Shown here one piece after another: positions 8,205 through 15,401 of a stretch of 64,000 nt of DNA. The notes beneath the pieces are model-generated. The model searched no databases. It saw nothing but the letters and a program-made list of their open reading frames with translations, and was not told where the DNA came from. Positions within the stretch are counted from its first letter, which is position 1. Each line of letters starts with the position of its first letter. Location: assembly GCA_016712715.1 (NCBI GenBank), contig JADJQM010000002.1, positions 248,001 to 312,000 of the forward strand, written 5' to 3'. The position numbers and the translations under genes were made by a program. This stretch comes from Rhodospirillaceae bacterium. Its GTDB lineage: Bacteria; Pseudomonadota; Alphaproteobacteria; Dongiales; Dongiaceae.

Positions 8205-8978
8205 TCACCCGCCATAAGCGACCGCGAACAGATCCTCCATCCGCTTCACCGTGGCTGGATGATCGGGATGGGTCTTGTTGACGTAAGGGTGTTTCGCATC
8301 GGCCTTGGCCGCCTGCTGCAGCCGCGCGATCTCGGACAAGGCTTCGCCGGCCGAACGCGGGCCGTTGCCCTTGGCGTCGGCGCGCGCCGTGATGCTGTCT
8401 TCGCCGATGGCGCGGCCGACCTTGGCAAGGAGATCCATCAACGCCCCCTCGCCGATCCCCTCGGCAATCTCCTGAAACGGTTTCTCATCGCCGAGGAACG
8501 CGCCATAGGCACGCCGCGCCGCCGCCATGTTGCGCTCATACTGCCGGCCCCAGAGCTGTTTGAGATCGACCTCCGGCTCAGCTTCGGTTTCATCTTTCGC
8601 CGCCGCCGGAAAATGCGCGAGGAACGCGTCATGCAGGTCGCGCGCCTGGTCCTGGCTCAAGCCCAGCTTGAACGCCGTCTCGCGGAACCAATCGGCATGG
8701 GCCTTGTCATAGGCGACACCTTCTGGCGGCGCGAAATCATAGCCGCCGGGTTCCTGCGGTCGGCCGAGCTTGTCCCAGACCGGCCCCCAGGCTTCCGCCC
8801 CGGCATCGCGGCCGGGCAAGGCGATGCGGTCGCCACCCACCAGCTTCTCCAGGTTCTGATAGCTGGTGAGCACGTCGCGCGCCGAGCGCCAGCCCTTCTG
8901 CTGCACCAGGGCACCCAGATCGTCGTCCAGCCCAGCGCGCCAATCCGGCGCCGCCTCTATCTTGCGTTCATCGATCAT
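8205..8978 (-). CDS. Capsid assembly scaffold protein
   Basis: A 257-residue acidic helical protein directly upstream of the capsid gene. The N-terminal region (ALVQQKGWRSARDVLTSYQNLEKLVG at about 27-52, then PEGVAYDKAHADWFRETAFKLGLSQDQA) is the conserved head of podoviral and other phage scaffold proteins, with the WFRETA helix and the LWGRQYERNMAAARRA helix that follows an acidic stretch (DETEAEPEVD). The C-terminal basic HPDHPATVKRM segment may contact capsid. Start ATG at 8978 with AGAGGTG upstream; it overlaps the preceding gene by 11 bases. Confidence 0.75.
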   Translation of the reverse strand: MIDERKIEAAPDWRAGLDDDLGALVQQKGWRSARDVLTSYQNLEKLVGGDRIALPGRDAGAEAWGPVWDKLGRPQEPGGYDFAPPEGVAYDKAHADWFRETAFKLGLSQDQARDLHDAFLAHFPAAAKDETEAEPEVDLKQLWGRQYERNMAAARRAYGAFLGDEKPFQEIAEGIGEGALMDLLAKVGRAIGEDSITARADAKGNGPRSAGEALSEIARLQQAAKADAKHPYVNKTHPDHPATVKRMEDLFAVAYGG

Positions 8979-9258
8979 CGATCACCTCTTGAATGAGACC
9001 GGCAAAATCATCGGGACCAAGGCCGCACATTTCCGCGACATGCAGGAACACGTCGCGCGCCCCCTCATTGAACGCGGTCTGATGCGGATCGCCCGCCACG
9101 AAACTGCTCTGCCCCGCGCGGCAATAATGCGCGAGGTCGGAAAGCACCAGCCGCGCCAGCACGTCATCGCCCGAGAGACACTGCCGATAAGCCGCCGCCA
9201 CCCTTCTGGCGCGCTGCGTACCATGGAGGCGCAGCAGCCAGGTGATGCCGGCCTTCAC
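8968..9258 (-). CDS. Bbp19-like phage protein
   Basis: A 96-residue protein that matches the small Bbp19 family first named in Bordetella phage BPP-1. The diagnostic segment is the LSDLAHYCRAGQSSFVAGDPHQTAFNEGARDV region (residues 40-71), with the conserved FVAGDP.QTAFNEG motif. Its function is not established; it is always found in head-gene clusters near the portal. Its start overlaps the portal stop by four bases (ATGA) and its end overlaps the scaffold start, so it is translationally coupled on both sides. Confidence 0.75.
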   Translation of the reverse strand: MKAGITWLLRLHGTQRARRVAAAYRQCLSGDDVLARLVLSDLAHYCRAGQSSFVAGDPHQTAFNEGARDVFLHVAEMCGLGPDDFAGLIQEVIDDR

Positions 9259-10859
9259 GCCGCACCGCCAGAGGACATGCCGCCCGACAACATCGCCCCC
9301 AGATCACCCAGCCCCGCCATCGGGTCGGCGCTCTCCGGCGCCTCTTTCTCAACCTTCTTCCGCAGCTTCTTCACCGCCTCCGGCGTGCGCAGCAGGTTGT
9401 TGGGCACGCCGAAGGATTGCGCCAGCAACCTTGCCGCCGCATCGGCGTCGATGTTGTCATAGATCTCCGGCTTGATGGCCCCCAAGGGTGCCAGCGATTC
9501 CAGTGCGCGCACGATCGCCGCCCCTTCGCCCGCCCGCTGCGCGCGCGCCAAGGGCGAGACGTATTCGATGCGGATGCCGGCGCGCTGCAATTGCCTTGGC
9601 ACCGGCGGCAGCAGATTGGCGCGCCGCATGATGCCGAACTGGCGGCGGATGAGCGGATCGAGGAACTCGGCCTGGATGCGCCCGAGATGCGGCCCCATCA
9701 GGCGCAGCTTCTCCTCCTGCCGTGCCAAGACCTCGGTCGCCGTCTGGTTGGGCTGCTGCACCATGAACAGCAGCGAGAAATAGAAGGCTTGCCGCACCGC
9801 CTCGCGGCGCTGTTCCTCGAGCTCCAGCCCCAGCCCCACATTGCCGCCGCTGTGCAGCGGCTCATAGCGCCGCCGGCCGTTTTCATCGAGCCCGCCATAG
9901 ATGATGCCGCCGGGATGCGTGCGCAGGCCGCGCACCGCAACCTCATCGACCGCGAGCAGCGGCGGATCAACCGCCTTCTGCGCCGCCACGATCGTCGTCT
10001 TCGACATCGCATTCAGCATCTTCACATCGGGCAGCGCCAGCATCGCCGGTGAATCGCCATAGAGCCCGCGCGAGGCCGTCGACCAGCGCGGCACCTGATA
10101 GGGAAAATCGTGATAGCCGCCTTCCGACAGCAGCAGCCGGTTCTCGACATCGACATAGAAAGAGGCAAAGCCCATCCCCGCCGCATCATGCCGTCCGCCC
10201 TTGACCTCCGCCCGCGGCATCACCGCATGGAGGAAGGTAAAGCGCCGGTCCGGCTCCTTGTCGATCGCGCGCAGCACGCTCGCATGGCATTGGTCGCCCC
10301 AGCGCAGATGCGCCTGGCGCGCGGTGAAGGTGAAACGGCGGAACAGCGTATCCACTTCATCGCGCTCGTTCTCGGCCACGAAACATTCGGCGAGATGCCG
10401 GCAGGAATAGTGAATGCGCCCGGTCTGCGCATCCTCCTCGGAATAGAATACCGCCGTGCCGAAGGTGACGAGGTCGGCATAAAGCTCCATGACCCGCGAA
10501 TAGAAGCGCTGCCCATTGCCGGCGAAGGCCGCCTGCATGCGACGCGTCACATCGTCGAGCCATTCCTTGGTCGCCTGGTCCTCATCCGCTTCCGCGAGAT
10601 CCGAGCGCAGCGTGAACCAGTCATTGGCGGCATTGGTCACCATGCCCCAGAGACCGGCCGCGAGATTGTCGGCGGCAAGACCCGCCGTCGCGTCGAACAC
10701 CTTCTGCGTCCGCTTGTCGCCGGGTACGCGGTGGAAGGTGAAATCGGCGCGCAACGGCTTCATCAGCTCGGCGATCTCCTGCCACAACTGGTCAAGCGGT
10801 GCGCGCTCCGAGGCCAACGCCTCCTGCCGGCGGATGAGGTCCTGGGCGATATTGTCCAT
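9255..10859 (-). CDS. Portal (head-tail connector) protein, T7 gp8-like
   Basis: A 534-residue protein with the head-tail connector family layout: N-terminal RRQEALASERAPLDQLWQEIAELMKP, then the FDATAGLAADNLAAGLWGMVTNAANDWF segment (about 55-85), the FGTAVFYSEED wing region, and the GLYGDSPAMLALPDVKMLN and PNQTATEVLARQEEKLRLMGP segments that recur in podoviral portals. It forms the dodecameric DNA gate. The ATG at 10859 is preferred; an in-frame TTG two codons earlier overlaps the upstream stop. Its length is typical of the family. Confidence 0.9.
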   Translation of the reverse strand: MDNIAQDLIRRQEALASERAPLDQLWQEIAELMKPLRADFTFHRVPGDKRTQKVFDATAGLAADNLAAGLWGMVTNAANDWFTLRSDLAEADEDQATKEWLDDVTRRMQAAFAGNGQRFYSRVMELYADLVTFGTAVFYSEEDAQTGRIHYSCRHLAECFVAENERDEVDTLFRRFTFTARQAHLRWGDQCHASVLRAIDKEPDRRFTFLHAVMPRAEVKGGRHDAAGMGFASFYVDVENRLLLSEGGYHDFPYQVPRWSTASRGLYGDSPAMLALPDVKMLNAMSKTTIVAAQKAVDPPLLAVDEVAVRGLRTHPGGIIYGGLDENGRRRYEPLHSGGNVGLGLELEEQRREAVRQAFYFSLLFMVQQPNQTATEVLARQEEKLRLMGPHLGRIQAEFLDPLIRRQFGIMRRANLLPPVPRQLQRAGIRIEYVSPLARAQRAGEGAAIVRALESLAPLGAIKPEIYDNIDADAAARLLAQSFGVPNNLLRTPEAVKKLRKKVEKEAPESADPMAGLGDLGAMLSGGMSSGGAA

Positions 10860-10861
10860 CG

Positions 10862-11560
10862 TCAAGAACCCAGCAGGGTCTTCTGCGCCACCGGCGCCTG
10901 GCCCAGCGCCTGGCGCTCCGGCGTCAGGATCGTGGCGCGCCGACCATAGAGGGCTCGCAGGCGGCGCAGTTCCGCCTCGCCCGCGGCATCGGCCACCAGA
11001 TCATTGGCCTGCGGCGGGGCGTTGGGATCAACCACCGGCGATTTCCGCGTCGAGACCCTGCCGGGATTGCGCTTCTTCGGGGTCGCACACATGCCTGTTT
11101 CTCCATAAATGACAAAGCCGATAAAGGTCTCGCCGCCCTTGCCATAGGCGGGATAGATCGCTTCCACCTCGCCGCCGAGATAGCTCAGCCAGCGATGGGC
11201 GACGTCGTGATCAAGCGCCGAGCGGCATTCGCCGCGCCGGAGGCCAAGCCGCAGCAGCGATGGCCACAGCACATGCCTGGCAAAGCGCGTCGTGGCACGC
11301 GCAACCTCCGGCCAACGATCGGTCGCATACATCCACAGCGACCAGTTGCCGGGCCACATCTCGATCCCGCCCAGGGCCGCCACCGCGGTACCGTCCGCGC
11401 TCGCGACGACGGCCCCCACCGGATCGGAGGCCAGCAGATCCTCCGCCAGCAGAGCGGCATCCTCATCGAAGCGCGTGGCGAAGATCTCGCGCCGGTCGGC
11501 ATCGCGCATCGCCTGTCCGATCGTCACCAGATCGGCAAGGTTGAGCGCGCGCAGGGGCAT
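10862..11560 (-). CDS. GNAT-fold internal virion protein (gp13-like) with C-terminal extension
   Basis: A 232-residue protein. Residues 1-155 have the sequence pattern of GNAT-like phage proteins such as the T7 gp13 internal virion protein (VGAVVASADGTAVAALGGIEMWPGNWSLWMYATDRWPEVARATTRF). After residue 155 the sequence changes to a basic, low-complexity linker (MCATPKKRNPGRVSTRKS) and then a short domain ending RRATILTPERQ and KKTLLG-like QKTLLGS, which elsewhere forms a separate small virion protein. Start ATG at 11560 with AGGAAAG upstream. No acetyltransferase activity should be assumed. Confidence 0.65.
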   Translation of the reverse strand: MPLRALNLADLVTIGQAMRDADRREIFATRFDEDAALLAEDLLASDPVGAVVASADGTAVAALGGIEMWPGNWSLWMYATDRWPEVARATTRFARHVLWPSLLRLGLRRGECRSALDHDVAHRWLSYLGGEVEAIYPAYGKGGETFIGFVIYGETGMCATPKKRNPGRVSTRKSPVVDPNAPPQANDLVADAAGEAELRRLRALYGRRATILTPERQALGQAPVAQKTLLGS

Positions 11561-11569
11561 AGGGCTTTC

Positions 11570-12862
11570 CTACCAGCGAAACGGATCGTAGCTTTGCCCC
11601 TCGATCAGCATCGGCGCGGGCGGCTGCGTCAGCTTCAGCCCGGCCGCGAGATAGCGGAACGCATCGGCCGCATGGCTGGTCCAGTCATGCAAGGGCCGCG
11701 CGCTGAAGACATGGCGCCGCGTATCGAATTCAGGGCGGTAGAGGCGCAAGGCATCAAGCCCGCGCGCGCATTTCTCGGCATCGATCCAGCAACGCGGGAT
11801 GAGGTTGCGTACCGCCTCGATCCCGTCCTCGATGGCGTTGGGTTTCAGGACCCGCGCCTTCAGCCCCAATTGCCGCAGGGTCTCGAGCCGCGTCGTCCCG
11901 CTGCCAAGCTCATGCACCTCGACATCGTGGGGCAGCAGGTGATCGCCATAGGCATAGGGCCGTTCCTGGAGGCGCTTGGCGTAATGGCTGAGCGCCGCCC
12001 CGCGCGCTTCGTAATAATCGATGATGCGGATCTCGCGGCCGATTGCCTGCGCGAACCAGATCGCCGTCGCATCGCCGATGCCGAGATCCCAGGCCGTGAT
12101 CACCGGCAGCTTCGGCTCCCATGGCACGCGGCCGATGCGCCCTTCCTGCTCTGCCTGTTCCAGCAGGCTTGCGTAGTAGGCGCCGGGCACGCCGGCTGCG
12201 AAACTGCACTCGAACTCCTGGGCGAAGGCCTGCGCCGACATGGCGCGCCGTGCCGCCGCCAGTTCCGCCTCGCGCAGGATGCCCGTCTCGGTCGCCGGAA
12301 AGCGCTCCGCGAACCAGGACGCGTCGGCTTCGTCTTTCGCCTGTTCATAGAGCGCGCAGAAATGATTGCGCCCCATCGGCGTGCCGATGAACAGCGCCCA
12401 GCCGCCACGGTCGGCCAACATCGGCCGCACGATTTCCGGCCAGACGCGCGATGTCATCTGGGCATATTCATCGAGCACCACGCCGTCAAAATAGAGGCCG
12501 CGCAGCCGGTCGGCATTGTCGGCACCATAAAGCCGGATGCGCGCGCCATTGGGCAGATCGACCCGCAATTCGGTTTCGCTGACGCTGATACCCGGGATGG
12601 GCGCGGTGAAGCGTTTGAGATAATGCCAGGCCACATCCTTGGCCTGGGTCAGCAGCGGCGCCACATAGCCATAGCGCGCATCGGGCCTGGGGTTCGCCGC
12701 CGCCTTGGCGATGAGCTCATTGATGCAGAACACCGTCTTCCCGAACCGCCGATGCGCCACCAGCACATTGAACCGCCGCAGGCGCCGATGCAGCTCGGCC
12801 TGCAACGGCCGCGGCGCATAAAGCTGCACCTCCATTGCCGCCTGCCTGCGTGCCTGGGTCAT
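11570..12862 (-). CDS. Terminase large subunit (TerL)
   Basis: The DNA-packaging motor: ATPase plus headful or site-specific nuclease. From the ATG at 12862 the protein has 430 residues. Walker A is AHRRFGKT (about 36-43), Walker B is VVLDEYA (about 130), and a coupling FIGTPMG motif follows at about 158. The nuclease domain shows the acidic AWDLGIGDAT motif (about 255), DGIEAVR and a C-terminal SHAADAFRYLA motif. Upstream in-frame codons to 12931 lack family similarity. A consensus promoter and a strong hairpin precede it, so it can be expressed independently of the upstream genes. Confidence 0.92.
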   Translation of the reverse strand: MTQARRQAAMEVQLYAPRPLQAELHRRLRRFNVLVAHRRFGKTVFCINELIAKAAANPRPDARYGYVAPLLTQAKDVAWHYLKRFTAPIPGISVSETELRVDLPNGARIRLYGADNADRLRGLYFDGVVLDEYAQMTSRVWPEIVRPMLADRGGWALFIGTPMGRNHFCALYEQAKDEADASWFAERFPATETGILREAELAAARRAMSAQAFAQEFECSFAAGVPGAYYASLLEQAEQEGRIGRVPWEPKLPVITAWDLGIGDATAIWFAQAIGREIRIIDYYEARGAALSHYAKRLQERPYAYGDHLLPHDVEVHELGSGTTRLETLRQLGLKARVLKPNAIEDGIEAVRNLIPRCWIDAEKCARGLDALRLYRPEFDTRRHVFSARPLHDWTSHAADAFRYLAAGLKLTQPPAPMLIEGQSYDPFRW

Positions 12863-12938
12863 GTTCGTCCTGATCTGGTGAGGAGAAAACCGTCTAAAGA
12901 AGTTCGTCAGGCGTGAGTGTTCTCGTCCCAAACGACAC

Positions 12939-12966
12939 CGCCCCGGGAGCGGGGCTCACCGGGGCG
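12939..12966 (-). promoter_or_regulatory. Strong hairpin in the TerL leader
   Basis: CGCCCCGG (12939-12946) pairs perfectly with CCGGGGCG (12959-12966), and the interior adds GAGC/GCTC around a GGG loop, giving about 12 paired bases with one bulge. There is no U-tract on either side, so it is unlikely to be a simple terminator. It lies 77 bases before the TerL start, within the transcript from the promoter at 12989-13017, and could stabilise or attenuate that mRNA. Confidence 0.5.
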
Positions 12967-12988
12967 CGATATCGCAGTCTATATTTAC

Positions 12989-13017
12989 AGAATAGCAATT
13001 AATTCCTAGTTTGTCAA
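12989..13017 (-). promoter_or_regulatory. Sigma70-type promoter for terL operon
   Basis: Read leftward, a perfect TTGACA -35 (13017-13012) is followed after 17 bases by TATTCT (12994-12989). The -35 overlaps the stop codon of the TerS-like gene. The surrounding 50 bp are AT-rich in a GC-rich window. AATAGC (12991-12996) and GCTATT (13020-13025) form an inverted repeat around it. Confidence 0.6.
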
Positions 13018-13298
13018 TCGCTATTTTCCGTCTCGCCCCAGATCAGCCGCACAATCTGTTCGCCGCCCTCGCCCGGCTTTCCATCCCCGGCCTTGACCTT
13101 GGCCTGGATCCCCGGCTTGCCATAGCCCCATTGCAGCAACGCGCCCGCCGCCGAGATGCGCATGGCCGGCGTCGCCGTCGTATCGACCAGCACCCCCGCC
13201 AGCGCCTGGATCGCCGCCGCCGCATGGCACCGTGCCAGCGTCTCGATCTTGCGCGGTGCGGAGGCTGCCGGCTTTGTCTCCTGTGGTGCCTTGCTCAT
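13014..13298 (-). CDS. TerS-like small phage protein
   Basis: A 94-residue protein immediately upstream of terL, as expected for a terminase small subunit. The helical core, TLARCHAAAAIQALAGVLVDTTATPAMRISAAGALLQWGYGKPG, matches a family of short helical proteins found before terL in alphaproteobacterial prophages. It has no recognisable classical TerS helix-turn-helix, so DNA recognition is inferred from position. The four-base overlap (ATGA) with the upstream gene indicates coupling. The last codons are the -35 of the terL promoter. Confidence 0.5.
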   Translation of the reverse strand: MSKAPQETKPAASAPRKIETLARCHAAAAIQALAGVLVDTTATPAMRISAAGALLQWGYGKPGIQAKVKAGDGKPGEGGEQIVRLIWGETENSD

Positions 13299-13888
13299 CT
13301 CGCCCCCCGCAGCCGGTCGTCATCCGGGCCATTGTCATTGACGGCGTGGGCGTTGCCACGGACCTGCGCCTGCGCCAGACGCGCCAGGCCGCGACGCAGC
13401 AGATCGAGCTCGCGGTGCGACAACGTCACTTTCTGCCGCAGCCGATCTGGCCACACGCCGAACACCGACAGCCGCTCGGTGAGGCCGGCCACCACTGGCC
13501 CTTCCGCGCGGAGCCGCATCTGCGCCTGCCGAAAGCTGCGCTGCCGGTCGGCAAGGTCCGCCACCTCGCCTGCATCGCCGGATGAACGGCCATCACCGGA
13601 AAGCCCGTCATAGAGCCGGCCATAGCTCACTTCCGTGCGGCCGATGATCTGGCGATAGAGCCCCGCATAGCGAAACCCGGCCCGGTGCATGGCCGCGTCG
13701 ATGAACCCGCGCGCCAGCAGCAGATCCAAAGGATGCGCCGAAGCCACCGGATCGGCCCCTTGCGCCAGGAACGCCCGCTTCAACTGCGCTTCCGGCGTGC
13801 CGAGATCACGACCCCGAGCATCAGGGCCATTGTCATTGGCCACCACGCGCTTCGGCCGGCCGCGCCGTGTTGCTGCAAAGGCCTTCAT
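13295..13888 (-). CDS. Hypothetical phage protein (197 aa)
   Basis: The start at 13888 (MKAFAATRRGRPKR) overlaps the upstream stop by four bases and is preferred over the upstream in-frame start. It has a basic N-terminus, two NDNGPD motifs (about residues 19-24 and 183-188), a central HPLDLLLARGFIDAAMHRAGFRYAGLYRQIIGRTEVSYGRLYDGL segment with several aromatic residues, and a C-terminal helical TLSHRELDLLRRGLARLAQAQ. I do not recognise the family. The basic tail and position between regulators and terminase suggest a DNA-binding or packaging accessory role, but this is speculative. Confidence 0.5.
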   Translation of the reverse strand: MKAFAATRRGRPKRVVANDNGPDARGRDLGTPEAQLKRAFLAQGADPVASAHPLDLLLARGFIDAAMHRAGFRYAGLYRQIIGRTEVSYGRLYDGLSGDGRSSGDAGEVADLADRQRSFRQAQMRLRAEGPVVAGLTERLSVFGVWPDRLRQKVTLSHRELDLLRRGLARLAQAQVRGNAHAVNDNGPDDDRLRGAR

Positions 13889-14148
13889 GCCTCGACCTCC
13901 ACCTCGTCGAGGCCCATCGCCCAGCGCTCGGCCCATTTCACCAGCCACAGGGCACGCTCGGCGGTCATGTCGCTGTTGACCACCTCGAACTCGCCCGCCT
14001 CGGTGATGCCGATGCCGAGAAACTGGGTCCAGCGCGTCTTCATGCAGGTGCCCACCGCCTGTTCCGGCCGCATGGTTGGACTGGGTGGAAAATCGACGAT
14101 CTCGGCCATGGCGCTCCGTCCCCCCTCACCCCCGGTTTCAATTGTCAT
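13885..14148 (-). CDS. Small hypothetical phage protein
   Basis: An 87-residue acidic protein (MTIETGGEGGRSAMAEIVDFPPSP start; C-terminus AMGLDEVEVEA). The ATG at 14148 has GGGAG nine bases upstream and overlaps the zinc-ribbon gene by 11 bases. A longer frame to 14166 would overlap more and lacks a ribosome site. A short segment, NSDMTAERALWLVKWAERWA, looks like one amphipathic helix. No family is recognised; it may be an early regulatory protein given its place as second gene of the leftward operon. Confidence 0.5.
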   Translation of the reverse strand: MTIETGGEGGRSAMAEIVDFPPSPTMRPEQAVGTCMKTRWTQFLGIGITEAGEFEVVNSDMTAERALWLVKWAERWAMGLDEVEVEA

Positions 14149-14335
14149 TGGCGGCACTCCCGGCATGGAGGGTGAAATCCGCGGCGCCGGCCTGCCATTC
14201 TTCGCTTTCCTTGCACGGGCCGCAGATCCGCAGGAACGGCCCCAGGGCGCGGAACCGCTGTCCGCAGATCAGGCAGCGGCGCCGATTGGTACCCGACGGG
14301 CCGGATTCTTCTCTTTTGTTTCTGTTTTGTTCCAT
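14138..14335 (-). CDS. Phage zinc-ribbon protein
   Basis: A 65-residue protein with a clear zinc-binding pattern: CLICG at about 21-25 and CGPC at about 38-41, i.e. CxxC-x14-CxxC with basic surroundings. The ATG at 14335 has GGGGAGGA five bases upstream; the in-frame start at 14350 is less favourable. It is the first gene of the leftward operon, directly downstream of the divergent promoter next to the repressor. Such small zinc ribbons are common as first genes in alphaproteobacterial prophage operons and may act on transcription. The C-terminal SAANDN motif recurs in neighbouring genes. Confidence 0.6.
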   Translation of the reverse strand: MEQNRNKREESGPSGTNRRRCLICGQRFRALGPFLRICGPCKESEEWQAGAADFTLHAGSAANDN

Positions 14336-14398
14336 TGTTTTCCTCCCCAAGGCTGGCCAAGGGCCGCCGACAGGCTTTGCGCGTTATGGGATTAGGCG

Positions 14399-14428
14399 AT
14401 AATACGCATATTTTGGTTACGCTGTCAA
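14399..14428 (-). promoter_or_regulatory. Leftward prophage promoter (sigma70 consensus)
   Basis: On the minus strand, TTGACA (14428-14423), an 18-base spacer and TATTAT (14404-14399) form a strong promoter for the zinc-ribbon/packaging operon. It lies in the gap divergent from the repressor gene and would be the natural target of the repressor. Confidence 0.65.
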
Positions 14429-14444
14429 GCTTTAAAAACGTATT
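14401..14444. promoter_or_regulatory. Candidate repressor operator: AATACG/CGTATT inverted repeat
   Basis: AATACG (14401-14406) overlaps the leftward -10, and its complement CGTATT (14439-14444) lies on the repressor side, with 32 bases between. The octamer AAAAACGT (14434-14441) overlapping the right half recurs, in inverted form, in the inverted repeat upstream of the gene at 15402. Operator function is inferred. Confidence 0.4.
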
Positions 14445-14521
14445 CTGCGGACATATATTGTCGCCTTGGATCGGCACCGGCGCCTTCTGGGGGCTGCGAC
14501 GGCCGATAAGGAGTATGCGCC

Positions 14522-15208
14522 ATGACAGAAATTTCAGAAGCCGCGCGACGGCTGAAGGAATTGCGCGAGCAGGCCGGCCTCACCATGCGCTCGGTCTCGG
14601 AAGCGCTGGGCTGGAGCCTCACCCGTTACCAGCATTACGAGGACCGGTACAAGCGCCGCTTCCTGCCCTTCGCGCTCGCCCGCGAGTTGGATGCCCTGTT
14701 CAGCCAGCACGGCACCGAGCCAGGCGCCGTGCTGCAGCTTGCCGGCATCGAGCAGGGCCACACCGTCACCCATCGCCGCGAACCCGTGACACCGCGCCCC
14801 AGCCCTGCGGCGGGCGGCCACGGCCAGCGCGATCTGCCCGTGATCGGCGCGGTCAAAGGCGGCAGCGAGGGTTTCTATTTCAATGAAGGCGAGGCCAAGG
14901 AATTCGTCGAGCGCCCGGCCAATCTGAAGGGTGCCTTCAACGCATTCGCCCTCTATGTCGACGGCGATTCGATGGAGCCGCGCTATTTCGCGGGCGAACT
15001 CCTCTACGTCAACCCGAACCGCCCGATCACCAAGAACTGCTTCGTGGCGGTGGAACTCGCTGACGGTCAGGGGCTCATCAAGCAGTTCCTGCGTCGGAGT
15101 GACGAGGAGGTCGTCCTCCACCAGTTCAACCCCGCGCGCGACATCGCCCTCAAGGCCGGCGAGGTCAAGCGCATCTACCGCATCACCGGCGCCGGCGAAG
15201 CCGGCTGA
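14522..15208 (+). CDS. Prophage repressor, HTH plus S24/LexA-type peptidase
   Basis: A 228-residue CI-type repressor. Residues 6-60 form an XRE-like helix-turn-helix (RRLKELREQAGLTMRSVSEALGWSLTRYQHYED). Residues 105-225 form an S24 peptidase domain with the catalytic Ser in DGDSMEP (S150) and Lys in GLIKQF (K187). The expected Ala-Gly-type cleavage site is not obvious; the linker has IGAVKGG at 109-114. Start ATG at 14522 with AAGGAG eight bases upstream. It is divergent from the leftward phage operon, so it probably represses it and responds to RecA. A GAAG-loop hairpin (GCCGGC...) closes the gene. Confidence 0.85.
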   Translation: MTEISEAARRLKELREQAGLTMRSVSEALGWSLTRYQHYEDRYKRRFLPFALARELDALFSQHGTEPGAVLQLAGIEQGHTVTHRREPVTPRPSPAAGGHGQRDLPVIGAVKGGSEGFYFNEGEAKEFVERPANLKGAFNAFALYVDGDSMEPRYFAGELLYVNPNRPITKNCFVAVELADGQGLIKQFLRRSDEEVVLHQFNPARDIALKAGEVKRIYRITGAGEAG

Positions 15209-15222
15209 TCCCATCCGCCCAT

Positions 15223-15250
15223 CCGCCTGGCCGCCTGGCCGCCTGGCCGG
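15223..15250. repeat. Tandem octamer (CCGCCTGG)x3
   Basis: Three perfect copies of CCGCCTGG (15223-15246) followed by CCGG lie just after the repressor stop. This is a simple slippage-type repeat in the 193-bp spacer before the next gene; no function is indicated. Confidence 0.85.
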
Positions 15251-15319
15251 AAAATAACGCGCGGATTACCCGAATCGACCGCAAGCATCGGCGGATGCGG
15301 TGCATCCGGTACAATCTTT

Positions 15320-15361
15320 AACGTTTTTTACGTTGACATCTTTGCGTGTGTTCTTCATAAG
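15320..15361 (+). promoter_or_regulatory. Sigma70 promoter with overlapping inverted repeat, upstream of the 15402 gene
   Basis: TTGACA (15333-15338), a 17-base spacer and CATAAG (15356-15361) make a good promoter. AACGT (15320-15324) and ACGTT (15330-15334), separated by TTTTT, form an inverted repeat that overlaps the -35 and shares ACGTTTTT with the repressor-side operator region. This suggests control by the same repressor. Confidence 0.55.
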
Positions 15362-15401
15362 TTCCACCATCGGTTGACGCCAACAGCTTCCGGAGGGGAA
15401 A

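Noticed and set aside
7870..8217. A 115-codon rightward frame in the scaffold-capsid spacer
   Set aside because: Antisense to the operon, no ribosome site, and its C-terminal part is the translated inverted-repeat element.
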